In this document: positions 30,915 to 42,398 of the stretch, piece by piece
How positions within the stretch are numbered: position 1 is the stretch's first letter
How the letters are laid out: every line of letters begins with the position of its first letter
From: Euglena gracilis
Lineage: Eukaryota; Euglenida; Euglenophyceae; Euglenales
Assembly: GCA_039621445.1 (NCBI GenBank)
Contig: CP154956.1
Span: 77,620,474-77,684,473, forward strand
DNA length: 64,000 bases
Reading direction: 5' to 3'
Position numbers and translations under genes: made by a program
Notes under the pieces: model-generated
Database searches by the model: none
Told to the model about the DNA's origin: nothing
Seen by the model: the letters and a program-made list of their open reading frames with translations, nothing else

Positions 30915-31417
30915 CAGTGTTTCCCACAAATTCGTGCCACGAATGATCATGAATAATCACAAACCAGCACGAGTTTGGGGATTTTCCAAAATCACGAATA
31001 ATCACGAATTTCCATGAATGACCTGGAACAGTTTTTTTGTTCTCACTGCAGAATGTCTTCTTCTGAGACTGACGCCTCAATCAAGGAGCAATCCTCCTCA
31101 AATGGGAAACAAACATGGAAACGAGGTGGAAATATGACGGCCCAGAAGCGTGCAAGAATACAACAACGTCATTCATTGGCGTCATTTTTTGTCTGCTTTG
31201 CTCCATGTTCAAGATTGCTGTCCAACCAAGTTGGTCAAAGAGCTTCGTTTTTTGATGTTTTTGCCGTTGGAGGTGATACACAAGTCAGATGAGGCAGGCT
31301 TACTTAAAAACCGTGCGATTTTTGGGTAGCACGAATAATCACGAAGAATCACGAATAATCACGAATAATCACAAATCAGAATTGAGGGTCCTTAACACGA
31401 ATTTGTGGGAATCCCTG
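30915..31417. mobile_element. hAT-like non-autonomous element with subterminal repeats
   Basis: The ends are inverted copies: CAGTGTTTCCCACAAATTCG on the left and its counterpart CAGGGATTCCCACAAATTCG read from the right, 3 of 20 differing. Near both ends are CACGAATAATCACGAA repeats, as in hAT subterminal regions. Flanking 8-mers (AAAAAAAG and CATACGGT) do not match, so the duplication is lost or the borders differ. A 5' exon-like segment is inside (31053-31190). Confidence 0.55.
31053..31190 (+). CDS. Candidate start exon inside a hAT-like element
   Basis: A strong acceptor (TTTTTGTTCTCACTGCAG) is followed at once by AATG. The frame reads MSSSETDASIKEQSSSNGKQ, then TWKRGGNMTAQKRARIQQRH, Ser/Lys/Arg-rich. 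A CGAG|GTGGAA donor is possible at 31121. Because it lies between hAT-like ends it may be a relic of transposase 5' coding sequence, or a captured host exon. Family is not recognised. Confidence 0.3.
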
Positions 31418-31707
31418 CATACGGTAAAGCAATCGAACATCAAATGCTATCGAATGTGTATAGTGGTGTTCCAAAAGTTTGAAAATTGAATTTTTGAAGT
31501 TTCGTAGCAGCGAGGCCCCAAGGGATGAATTAAAATGTTAATAAAAAATAAAAATGTGTTTGTGGCTGTGTGACTTTTTCCCAGATTACATTTTTTTTTG
31601 ATTTCTCCAGTGCGGTCCATCCCAGCTTTTGCAATAAACCACGGTCCTTGACCATCGCCAAAATAAGGCTATTTCAACTGACAGGGATATGTTCGTTGTG
31701 TTGACAG

Positions 31708-31792
31708 GGATATGTTTGTGGTTTGCTCCAAACGGCGTACACACCCTTCAGTTCAGCCCTGCACGCCAACCTCCACAGTGAGAGCTACAATG
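31708..31792 (+). CDS. Candidate internal exon, consensus donor
   Basis: After GTTGTGTTGACAG the frame reads GYVCGLLQTAYTPFSSALHA and closes on AATG|GTGAGCG in phase 1. The codons give a helix-like segment. The same bases repeat ACAGGGATATGTT just upstream (31680 and 31704). Function is unknown. Confidence 0.35.
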
Positions 31793-32399
31793 GTGAGCGT
31801 AGCGGTGAATCTTCCGCAAGCACTCCTGCCTCAGCAGGATATAAATGTTGCTGCGTTTGCCGAGGGTGTGCATTCAATGCCTTCATCAACAGGGAATTTG
31901 TGTTTTAGGGTGGGGAGCACATCCCACCATAACTCCATACTGCAATTGTATTCTTTTTGGCTGGGCTTCGTTTTGACTCGGCATTGACCTTGCAAAAAGC
32001 CCACCTAGTTTGTCCTCAATTTTGTTTAAGGCCCTTCTGGGGAAGAAGCCCTTCTAAGGGGTTTTCCGGCCCAACCCCCCCTTGGGGTTACGGAAGTTGA
32101 GGTTTTGGGAATGGGGTTAGGGTTAGGATTGAGGAAGTTTGACCTAAATTTGGCCTAAAATCCGGCCAAATTTCGAAGTTTTAGGCCCGATTTCAGCCCA
32201 ACTCCCTAACTTTGGCCCAACCCTCACCCTAATCCCTTTCTCAACGGCAATTGTAACCCCAACCCTGCCCCTGAAAAGGAACGGAAACCACCGAAAAAAG
32301 TGCTGTCAAAACCGTCGACAACAGGGTGCAAGAAGATATGGACCTACCCTGGTTCAACTACTCCCCCCCCCCCCGGGGGGGGGGGCAATAATCAAGGGC

Positions 32400-33239
32400 T
32401 GCCGGTTTATTGTGTATTTCGGGAGTGGGACTCAACAAGTCAGCTCAGCCCAGCAAAATTTTTTCTGCCCAAACTGCTGGAATATTTTGACAGGAAAGCT
32501 TTAAATCAGACAAGAAAGAATTTGTCTGCTTCCTTGCCCCCCCCCCCCCGTCTGGACAATCGTGGTAGAGAGTAATTTTTGACGTATTTCTTGTTGCTTC
32601 GCAAAATATCAGCGGCTTGCAATGATGCGATTAATCAAGACAAGCTCCAAGCCAGTTGTGCCATGGTCAAGGCCAGTTGACCAGGAATGCACACCCCCTT
32701 CCAGATGTCCCATTGGCTTTTGGAGGCTTTGACCCAGAAGGTGCAGTGGCAATCCATTTTTCTGTCCAGCCCCACTGTTTGTTCCAAACTGCTGCGAGCT
32801 GTGCTCCCCCCCTTTTTGGCCGAGTCACATTTTTCGGAGGGTCCGGACATGCTGTTCAGCCCTGCCCTTCCCTTCACCCGCCCCCCACTATCTCTGCTGA
32901 ACCAGTCCCTACCGGAGGTGCTTTGCATGTGATCTTTGCCCGGCAAACCGACTCCGCCCAACCTGGTTAAGAACTGAGTCGGATCTTATGGATCCCCCAT
33001 CAAGGAAGGTAAAAATACGTGTTGGGTCTGCTGTCCTGCATGGTGCTGGGGTGGGGGGAGGGATGTGGTTGCAAATGGATTGCTTCGGTCAAGCACAGCC
33101 TGAACTGTTGGAGCTTTATTATGTCCTCCTCAATTTACTCAACCTGAGATTTCCGGGGAACGTTGAAAGACCCAATACATCTGGTGAAGCTTGGTGGGTG
33201 CAATTACCTCCTACACTGTGTTGTCCCAAAGTGACTTGA
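32400..33239 (+). CDS. Candidate four-exon 3' end of an unknown gene
   Basis: Four frames join in phase: a frame ending at 32564 (KFFLPKLLEYFDRKALNQTR), exon 32613-32665 (NDAINQDKLQASCAM), exon 32705-32917 (MSHWLLEALTQKVQW through LLNQSLPE) and exon 33099-33239 (PELLELYYVLLNLLNLRFPG to a TGA). Introns would be 48, 39 and 181 nt, each GT..AG. Acceptors are TTCGCAAAATATCAG, CACCCCCTTCCAG and GGTCAAGCACAG. Codon use and helical leucine-rich content look like genuine protein. I do not recognise the family. The 5' limit (32400) is arbitrary. The chaining of three phase-matched joints is the main support; no single joint is proven. Confidence 0.45.
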
Positions 33240-36200
33240 GGATCGATGGAAGACCCATTTTGAAGCAAACCACCCCTAATAACCTCCCAGCTTTATATCT
33301 GGGTGGTGTTTTGGGGGGTCTTATTTTTTGGATTTTTTCTTGACCGACCCAGGCTCAAAAAAAGCATAATTTTTGAGGTTCCCAAAAGCATTGAAAATTT
33401 CCTTTGGCGCTTCGTGCCATGTGTGAATTAGTGTAAGATGACATTTAGTATGTTTTTTGCACTTCAAAAATCTGAAAATTTTGAAATTTCATCATTTTCG
33501 TTTGTGAAATTTGGGTTTTTGGTAATTTTCAGGGAAAATTTTCACCGTCTTTGGCGCTTTGCGCCGTCAGAGGGGTCTTATTTTTGGATTTTTGCTTGAT
33601 CAGCCCAGGGGGTCTTATTTTGGGGGGGTTTATGAATGTTTATGAACAGGGGGGTATAAATGCTTCTGGATGCCACTGTGCAATGGGAAACGTTTGTTTA
33701 GACCAAAAGCGTCAAAATTTGTTGCCCTCCCTTCAGCAAAGTCCTCTGATTTTCTATTGGCATTAAGGATGATTTCGGATGTTTTACCCCCAGAAATCGA
33801 GCAAAATTAAGGACCACCAGCCACCCCCCTCGAGAATTAAAGCTCGAGAAAAAAAATGCATTTACAATGTAATGTAACCATCCCGATGAACAGAGTGAAT
33901 TGATTTTGCCACCAAAAATCTTCAAAGAGTTTGGCAGAACACCCCCCAGGGGTTTCCTGAAGCCGGAGGGGACCCTAACCCTTGGGGGGGGGGTCCAGTC
34001 AGCCCGCACTTTTTTCCAGCCAGCACCTCCCAGCCGGACCCCCCCCCCCGGTCCGCCCGGGGCCAAGAATGGCATTTTTTTGGGTGGTTTTTTTGGGTCT
34101 TCACCTCCAAATTTTGGCTGAAAAATGCCAACCCAACAGGATTAGGGGTTTTTGGGGGCATTTTTTTGGGTACCGGCCAGGTTCAGCTCCCATCCGCCAG
34201 ATCCCCCCCCGGACCCCCACCCAGTCCAGCCAGCACCTTTTTCCAGCTGGCCCGCAGGACCCCTCCCCCCTGGGCTCCATAAGAAAACTCCTGACCCCCC
34301 CCCTCAAACAATGCCCGAGAAACTTTCCATTGACACTGGGGGGATGTCAACCCTCTCGAGCAGACTTTGTTTAGTCGGGTGCCTACCCCACGGGGGGGGG
34401 GTGCTAGGGGCAGGCACCCCATAGCACCCCTGCTGACCCCCCGGGGGGGGGGGGTTGGGCAGGCACCCCTGTCCGGCGACCGATCCCGTTTTCTTTACCC
34501 TTTTGGCAAGGACGCACCCAACCCTGGGTATCCTGGGCTGCCCTGCCCCCCACCCCGGGGGGTGTGCCTGCTATTGGCAGGCACGCTATGGCACCCACCC
34601 ACCCCCCTCCCTCCTCCCCCCCCAGTCAGTAAAAAAAAAGCCTGCTGTCGAGTTTGCCGATTTGCTCAATATTTGATCCAAACCTCACCAAAATTGAAAA
34701 AAGAGTCATTTCCTACGTGTTGTTGATACACAACTTACGTCAGCGGGGCACATTTCTGGGAAGGTCGGATTTTCGATGGCTTTTTGCTTGTGATTTTGGT
34801 CGATTTTCGGCCCAGCATTTTGTGCAGGGCTAAAATTCAACCGCTTTGGCCATGGGAGGGGGTGTCCCCACCCCCACCGCTTCCTTGACCCCCCCCCCCA
34901 CGTGGCTTTATGGCAGACAGTGATTAACCCCTTTGAGAACTCCCAGAAGCCCATTCTTTGAAGAGGATGCTGCAACATAGAGATTTTTTCTGTGTTGTGG
35001 CACTCCTCTTCAAAAAGCTACTCTTTCTCCCCCTTTGTTTGTGTCCTCTCTGCCTGCCATGATTTCCTCTTCCCCCCCTTTTTTCCTCGCAAAAGAATTG
35101 CTGCTTTGAACTGCTCCACCTGCAGTATTGGGAGTATGCTCAGCAGGAGTTCCTTCTTGGCAATAAGTCATGGTAATTATGATGATGGTTATTGAATACA
35201 AATTGCATCATTCTATTTACTCCTCAAACTTCAAAATGCATATACATCCCCCTGCCCCCCCCCCCAGGGTTGTCTGGGAAGCTCCCCAGACATGAGGTAG
35301 GTGGTGGGGGGGGTCACCCCCCCAGGGGGGGACCCCCTTTGGAAGGGGGGTCCCCCCGCCCCCCCCCCCCGGCGCTTGGCCCTTCGTGCTTGCTTTCTGA
35401 AATCTGCATACAACACAAGTTTCCCGGAACACCAATCTTTTTTTCACCCCTTTTGGGCATTTGCGAATCCCGCTTCCCCTGCTCACCAAAGTCCTCCGAA
35501 AATTTGAAGTCGACCAAAAACTTTGGAGGGTTTTTGTTGGCTATGTCACAGGCTTTTTGTTAAAGAAGGTCCCACCCCTGGGGGGTGATGTGGACAAGCT
35601 GACCCCCGGGGGTCAGGATTTGGGGTGGGTAGCGCTGTAGCACCCCTCTCCCCAGCACCGAAAGTTCCGGTAGCCATTTCAACGGCCATCTTGAAAGGAA
35701 AATTGGCTTGGTTGGCAGGCATTGGGACCAAACGACCCCCTGGGGGAGGGGGCGGTGCCTGCTATGGGCAGGCACCCCATAACACATGGCACCCCAGGGT
35801 TGGTGATAAAAGAAGCCTGCTATGTTGGGGTCGAAATTTGGTCCAGTCAGTCAAATTTTAGTTTGGTCAGTTTCCGCCGCCTATGTATCCTATTTTGTAT
35901 GTGTTTCATTACGTCATGTCAAATTATTATATATAACCGTGGTTCGTTGAACAATTCTATAATAATATATATGACAACTTTTAGTTGGATAATTGTTTCA
36001 GTTGTTATGAGAGAATGGAAATCCTCATATCATCAGTGACGCAGGATGGATGTTGAGGCACCTACGCTAACGATTTATTTTCACCGCTGTTTGCGAATGG
36101 GGCTCACGCCCCAACCTAACATGCCTGCCCATCTTTTCCGATTGCGTTGATTTCGACGATGGCACACTGCTCACCTGAAGCTTATTCGGACCCTGGGCTA

Positions 36201-36998
36201 AAAGGTTTAGAAACAAGTTTACCCACAATTTGTTAATCTCCGGGTTAGTACAATTTGATTTGCTTTGTAGAGAAGTTGAAAGGGCTTATTGCAGTTGATC
36301 GGATGCCACCTGTGTGATTGACGATTTGAAGGATGGATGCACACAAATTCATAATGCATAATGCACAATAATCACGAGAGTTTGACTGCAGAGCATACCG
36401 CCAACACCACTGATCTTTCTGCACTGGTGATGGAAGATATGGAACGGAACTGCAAGCATTTTGCAGGATTCCCCCACACCGGTTGGTGTGAAGCCTCAAT
36501 TTGCACAACCTGGTGTTCAGTGGTTGCCTGATGAATTTTATCTGTTTGCGCTCGACGGCTGGCTTGGAGCTTCTTGGGTTGTGCTTTCTTGATTTGTGAG
36601 ATCCATGGCTCAGCTCATCCGCTGCATTCCAAACCCTGCAGCGGATTCCAAATCCAATTTTTTTTTGGTGGAGATGAATATTTTTTCCAGCAAGCCACAA
36701 AGGATCTTTTGTTTGTGCCAAATACCTCTTTGGTTGCTTCAAAACAGACGGGTAACATGCAAGTTGCATAATTTGCACTTTTTTGGCTAAAGGAACAAAG
36801 AAATTTTCGAAAAGTTGCATTTTTTTGCATTTTTTTGCATGTTTTGCTTCCAATTTCTTGGTACACTTTCCTGGAGGATTGCACAGGGAATTGCTCTTCT
36901 GCTGGACTTCTGAAAGTTGCATAGGACACATTTTTGGACCAATTTTGCATTAATACCAATATGTTGTCACAAAACTCCAGATGCAAGAAGGATAATAT
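33240..36998. other. Long stretch without a supported gene
   Basis: Contains GGCGC-type hairpins (33402-33420, 33550-33567), C(n)G(n) palindromes (34380-34460, 35270-35370) and GGTGCCTGCTATGGGCAGGC hairpin copies (34375-34440, 34560-34590, 35752-35780). The rest is AT-rich spacer. A minus-strand segment around 36390-36600 is open in more than one frame, but no exon could be fixed. Confidence 0.5.
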
Positions 36999-37098
36999 TT
37001 GAAAAATCATTACCTCCCCCCCCCCCCCCCCCGGCTCACTGATTATGTCAGCAAAAAAGGCTGGCGGTGCAAACTTTGGGGTTGGGTAAGTGGACTCC

Positions 37099-37220
37099 AG
37101 CAGCTGGGGACCCGAGCCCCCAAGGGAGACAAGGGATGCACCGGGAAGAACTTGAACGGGAAAGACGTCGTGGGACAAGTTCTGGACGGAATTTTGTCCA
37201 GGATTTTTTCTGCCATTTGA
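37099..37220 (+). CDS. Candidate terminal exon, unknown protein
   Basis: Following GTAAGTGGACTCCAG, a frame reads QLGTRAPKGDKGCTGKNLNG then KDVVGQVLDGILSRIFSAI and a TGA at 37218-37220. The composition is protein-like, but another frame (REELERERRRGTSSG) is equally plausible over the same bases. Confidence 0.25.
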
Positions 37221-38684
37221 GGATCCACCCAGGATTTTCCCCGACAAATGTGAGAAAATCCAATTTCCTCCAGTCAACGCCCAAGAATTTTCTTCGGCGC
37301 TTTGCACCGATCTTTGGAAAGGATTTTTGTTTGCATCTGTTGAGGTGCATTGATCGTTCAAAATTTGGATTTGGGAAAACCTCAAAAAATGGGTTTACGA
37401 GGTTTTTGTCATCCGGAATTTTTTCCCGGTAGTTTAAGCGGATGTCCAAAATGTCCAAATTTCAAGGATTTGTCCAATATTTGTCCCAGCAATTTTTCCC
37501 ATCAGCAATTGTTCCCGGTCCCCTGGGGGGGTCCGGACCATCCCCTCCCAACGTGCATTTCCCCCCCAAACATGCGCTTCTTTGCACATTTTTTTTGCAC
37601 ATTGCCCCCCCCCCCTGCTCCTGGACCAGCTTCCGAGCACCTGGGCGTTACTGGGCGTGACTGGTTTGAGAACCTCCAGAGGTGGGGTTCTGTGACTCGG
37701 TGTGACTCGATTTGACAGACTGTTTTTCGCCATTTTGGGCCATTTTTGCCCCTTTTTCCACTTTGTGCCACTTTTGACTGCTTTTGCCAACTTCTGGCCA
37801 TTTTGTGCTGCTTTTGAATTTGTTTGGCCATTTTTGACAATTTTTTGAAGCAACTTTTGGCCACCTTTGGACCATTTTTTGGCAGCTTTTGGCCACTTTT
37901 TTCCTATTTTTTTTGGGATCAAAAGCTGCAAAAGTGCCCAAAAGCAGTCAACAGCAGCAAACAGTGGCCAAGAAGCAGTTGAAAGCAGTGGAAAAGTGGC
38001 AAAAAATCTTGCCCTAATCTAATCTAATCTCTCTGATAATCTAATCCCCAAATGAGGCCATGGGGTTGAAAAATGGCCTTTCTTGGGCGAGGCAGGGAGT
38101 TGGGGTCTGGGGGAAAACACTTATGGTCATCCAGAGTCCCACACCCAGTCACACCCAGTCACACCCAGTCACACCAAGAGAAAACCCATTCAAACCCAAA
38201 GAATCGCTAAATGCCAAATATCTGCAAAATAAAACACCACGGAACCTATTTGCACCAGAGAAACACAGGGGGAAGAAGTGTTGGGGGGGGGGCGTTGGGG
38301 GCGTGGCTGCTTTACAGTTTTTGAGACTGTATTTCAATTGTGCTTACGCAATGGAGCTCCCTCGTTTCAATACCCGGGCCCATTGTGTTCATGCACACTG
38401 GCGGTGCCCGTAGACCGCAGAGTTCCAAGTTCGTTGCTTTCGTTCCCAGGCCCTGGGGGTGTGGGGAGACACTAATGCGGACTGTCCTGAACCTCAGGCC
38501 TCGGTGTTCCAAAACATAATTTTTTTACATTGCGCATCGGCGCAATTTTTCAGTCATTTTCAAAGCTGAGTGCGAGTTAAGCCGCCTAAGTTGGGTGCCT
38601 GCCCACAGCACCTGGGGAGGGGGTGGGTGGGTTGGTGGGTCCGGGGCCGGACCCCCCCCCCCCCCGGGAGGTCCCGGGCCAGAG

Positions 38685-38800
38685 GCCCAGGTACGGGTTT
38701 CGGCGCAAAGCGCCGAAATTTTTTGGGAAATGCCCTCAGACGGCCCAATTTTGAGGGGTCCCGCGCCGGGTGGTCCCGGGGTCTTAAAAAGAAGCCTGCT
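38685..38800. repeat. Dispersed repeat family B, copy 2
   Basis: GGTACGGGTTTCGGCGCAAA, GCGCCGAAATTTTTTGGGAA and ATGCCCTCAGACGGCC are followed by GGTCCCGCGCCGGG and CTTAAAAAGAAG. The last motif is shared with copy 3 (CTTGAAAAGAAG at 39777). Confidence 0.75.
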
Positions 38801-38869
38801 TGGCGGGGGGGGGTCGGCATGGTGTTGGCGGTTTGAAGGTTGGTTATCATGGGTTGTAGGAAGGGTATG

Positions 38870-38984
38870 TTTTGGCTTCCATCTGATGAATTGCACATGG
38901 GGCATGATGTGTTCAGAGGATGAAGGAGAGAGTCCGTATGAGGTCCGAGCCTGGCTTTGTGAGCACATTCCAGAGGAATGTTAG
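38870..38984 (+). CDS. Candidate terminal exon, acidic Cys-containing end
   Basis: A frame reading CTWGMMCSEDEGESPYEVRA then WLCEHIPEEC closes at TAG 38982-38984. It differs from surrounding repeats and looks coding. Upstream splice site is uncertain (TGGGTTGTAG at 38850 or TTCAGAG at 38917). Confidence 0.3.
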
Positions 38985-39129
38985 AGCCCAGAGGTGGGCC
39001 ACACGTTACGCACTGTGGCCTCTCATTGGGCCACACCAGGGGTTTTTTTTTTTAAGTCTTGGACCCTGGGGGTTGGGTGGGTGGGTCCGGCTGAGCCCCC
39101 CCCCCCCCCGGGGGGTCCCCGGGATATAC

Positions 39130-39790
39130 TTTTCGGTGCCTTTGGCGCCGAAATTTTTTGAAAAAGATGCTATTTTTTGCATTTTTTGCGATTTCTTGGC
39201 CTTTTCGGGGAAAAGTGGGTTGGTTCCCCGGAACCCTCCGACCCCAGGGGGTGGGTGGGCGGGGGGACCCCCCTCCCCCCCAGTCTTAAAAAATACCCCT
39301 AGGCCACACAGATAATGATTGCTGCCCCACCCCCGGGGGCCGCCGGTATATATCCTGCATTCAAGCCTCCGCCGCCCACCAGCCCCATGCTGAACTGGCA
39401 ACACATCGCTTGCAGTTCTGGATGCATGAATGGCGTGCTCCCAACAGTTTTGCAGAGTTTTTAAAATTCTTGCTTTGTTTTTGGATAGTCTCATTGGTCA
39501 GTTAGTCTCATTTGAGACCAACTGCAATTTTTTCAAGGGAAAATGGGCTTGGGGGGAGAAGCGACCCCTGGCTTCTTTTAAAGTCAGAAGGCCGAGGGCC
39601 ACCCTGGGGGGGGTCCAGGGCCGGATGAGGGGGCGAGGTCCGGGTATGAGTTTCGGCGCAAAGCGCCGAATTTTTTGGGAATGCCTTCAGACAGCCCGAT
39701 TTGGGGGAGGGTCCTGCCCCCCCCCCGTTCTGGGGGGTCCCGCGCTGGGCTGGGTGGGGGTGGACCCCCAGGGGGTCTTGAAAAGAAGAT
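39130..39790. repeat. Dispersed repeat family B, partial copy and copy 3
   Basis: A partial copy (CTTTTCGGTGCCTTTGGCGC, CGAAATTTTTTG) lies at 39130-39160. Copy 3 at 39630-39790 matches copy 2 closely: GGGTATGAGTTTCGGCGCAA, AGCGCCGAATTTTTTGGGAA, TGCCTTCAGACAGCCC. Confidence 0.7.
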
Positions 39791-41061
39791 AAGACCCCTG
39801 GGGGTGGGTGTTTGCCTGCCATGGGCGGGCACCCCATACTGCAAGACGACCCCGCTGCAGTGACCCCAGGTGCATTTTGCAGCTTTTGCAAATGACAAAG
39901 ACATCCAAATGGACAATGTTTTTCTTTCAACGCTTCGGGTGTTATGGAAAACGGTGGCAGAGTGAGCAAGTCCTCACCCTGTAAAACCATTTGAATTTTG
40001 CTGGTAATGCGAACTCCTCCAGCGACTGGATGATGATGGTTCGCTGACCCTGTTCCACTCTGTGTATAGACCAAAATATGACCAGTGAAACCACCGCTGA
40101 TTTCGTGCTGTGTATTTCTCAAGTTCCCACCAGCGTTTGGTATTTGGTCTAACGGAGTGCGCTAATTCCCACGAATCGGAAGCGGGCAGTGGTTTGTCCC
40201 CTGAAGCAGTGCTTTGCTCCAATGGCATGCCACTGGGAGGGAGACAGGACATAAACGCCCAAGTCCAATTCTCACGCCCCCTGGCTTTTTGCCCACCACC
40301 TCCTTCAACCCCCCCCCCCAGAAGGTTTCCATTCCCTCCCAACAGGTGACCCATTTTCCAGCTTTGCGAGGCTTTTCTTGTGCTTTCTTCTTGCTGCAGC
40401 AGCTGGCAGTATTTGGGCGTGATCTTTTTGCAGCACTGAGGCAGGGTTTGTGTTACGACCGAATTCCCAAAGGGTTCCCATTTTTGGAATTTTGGGGTAT
40501 GTTAGGCCGCATTTTGGATCAAACTTAGGCTGTATTTGGGCCGAATTTTGGGAATTTTTAGGTGTGGTCTTAAAATCCTGATATCGGACATAATTTGGTC
40601 CCTGAATTTGGCCCATTTGTTTTTAAATTTGCGCCGATGTGCCCTAACCCGTCCATTGCTTAAGTATTCGCAGTATCCCGGGGGGGGGGGGGCTGGACTG
40701 CAGCTATTCCAAATTTGGCCAGCGGAAAATCCTGCAGATCCCCTGGTCTGCTACAGGGCTAGCCAGTGGAAAAATTTTCCCACTGGCGAAGCGCCGAAAA
40801 TTTTTTGGGACATAAATGGCCGTAAATGCCCCTTTTTAGGCCTTTTTTGGTTTTTTTTTTTAGAACAAAACAGCCAAAAAAAATTGCATTAGAAACGTCA
40901 TTTCCACCTAGGCGCGCAACGCCGGAGGAAAATTTTTTTCCCAGCCAGGGGACCCCCGGACCCCCCCCCCCCGGTGCACGCTAATCCAACGATAATTATA
41001 TCTCAACAGGGTCAAACCTACCACAGCTCCCAGCCCACTGACACTTCTACTTCTGGGTAAG

Positions 41062-41294
41062 CGTCCCTCGTACATGAAAAGACCTCAGCGATCCTTCCCA
41101 TTGCCGCTTCATTTGAAGCCATCAAGCAGGAAGCAGGCAATGCCGGAGCGGGGCTTCGCAATGGGGCTTGGCGGCATCCGAAGCCCATTTCCTGCCTTCC
41201 CATGCCCTGCCCGTTGCTCTGTACACATGGCTTCGCTGCGTCGGCATCACGAAGGCCTCCACCCTTGACAATCGACAAAACAGTGAAGGAAGAG
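41062..41294 (+). CDS. Candidate internal exon, unknown protein
   Basis: The frame SLVHEKTSAILPIAASFEAI, KQEAGNAGAGLRNGAWRH and on to TIDKTVKEE is open for 77 codons. It ends in phase 0 at GAAGAG|GTTTGA. The upstream boundary is placed after CTTCTGGGTAAG and is weak. Two other frames are partly open; this one has the most protein-like codon pattern. Confidence 0.35.
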
Positions 41295-42202
41295 GTTTGA
41301 TGGGCATCATTTGATCTCCAAACTCCTGAATGGGGAGGGTGGCTGACTGGTTTTTGCTCCAGCGACCCCACCCCCCTTGGGGTGTTGGGGTAGGGTCGGC
41401 CTGGATCGGCCGAAAGTGGCCAACCGGCGCCAGTGGTTTTGGGGGGGATTTGGCCAAAATCCAACTGATTTCGAGGTTAAACCCCCTCCCAAATAACCTG
41501 GTGGGGTGCCAGGTTATTGGAACCAATTTTTGGCCCTGCCCCTGGTTTTTGAAAAGTGGCCACTGACTGGTTTTTTTGAAAGTTGAAAGCCCCCCCCCCC
41601 CCCAAGGGTCAGTAATGGTATGCTCCTGACTGCCCTGGTGTGGTCTGTTCTGATTTCTTTCCCTCTGTTATTTCTTTTGTGTCACTGGGTGGTTTGTCTG
41701 AATATTCTTTTCCAGTGGTGGCGGGGCTACACAGGAATCTCCGAATCCTTATCAGCGGTGGGTAGGTCCGACCACCCCCCAGTGGGCTTTCCCGCATTTC
41801 CAGGGGCGCTGATTTTCAAATCAAATTTTTTCTTTCAGCGCTGAAGGAATTCTTCTGTGTCTTTCAGGCTTTATATTAACCCCAAAAGTGTTATCATTTG
41901 CCCTATTCCTAAAACAATACATTTCCTCTTTTTTTTTGTGCTAGGGAAATTCTCATTTTATATTTTTCGTTATTTTGCATCATTTTGCATTGTTTTTTTA
42001 TGAAATAATTGTCCGGCTTGGACACTTTGTTGTTTCATTGCATATGGTGAGTATTTTGTGTTGGACATCCTGTGGGATGTGCTACTCTCAAATATACTGA
42101 CCAATAGTGTAAGACAAAATGATATTGATACTGGGCAGAGTTTATAAACATATAAACACATAAAGCAGTGTTCCAATTTTTTCTTTCAATGGGCCCCAGA
42201 TG

Positions 42203-42398
42203 GAGAGATCTGGTTTGTCCAATAAAGATGCCAGCACACAAAAATTCTGCTTGCAAATCTGTGGTTTCTTTGCAAGCCAAAGTATTTTCCAGGGTTTCAT
42301 CAGTGCTGAGCTCTTTGTATCCAGAAGCAAGATGCTCGGACGTCGACCCAGCTGCCCCTCAGCCTGACCTGGCTGATGGCCCCGCCTGGCACAGATAA
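42203..42398 (+). CDS. Candidate terminal exon, unknown protein
   Basis: After TTTTTTCTTTCAATGGGCCC CAG the frame reads WRDLVCPIKMPAHKNSACKS and on to SVLSSLYPEARCSDVDPAAP, QPDLADGPAWHR, stopping at TAA 42396-42398. The hydrophilic Asp/Pro-rich end is typical of a real C-terminus. The phase does not fit directly with the exon at 41062-41294. Confidence 0.35.

Noticed and set aside
36390-36600. Possible minus-strand exon (KKAQPKKLQASRRAQ)
   Set aside because: Two overlapping frames are equally open and the splice sites are weak.
40110-40310. Possible exon on either strand
   Set aside because: Plus and minus frames are both open over the same bases and no splice pair decides between them.
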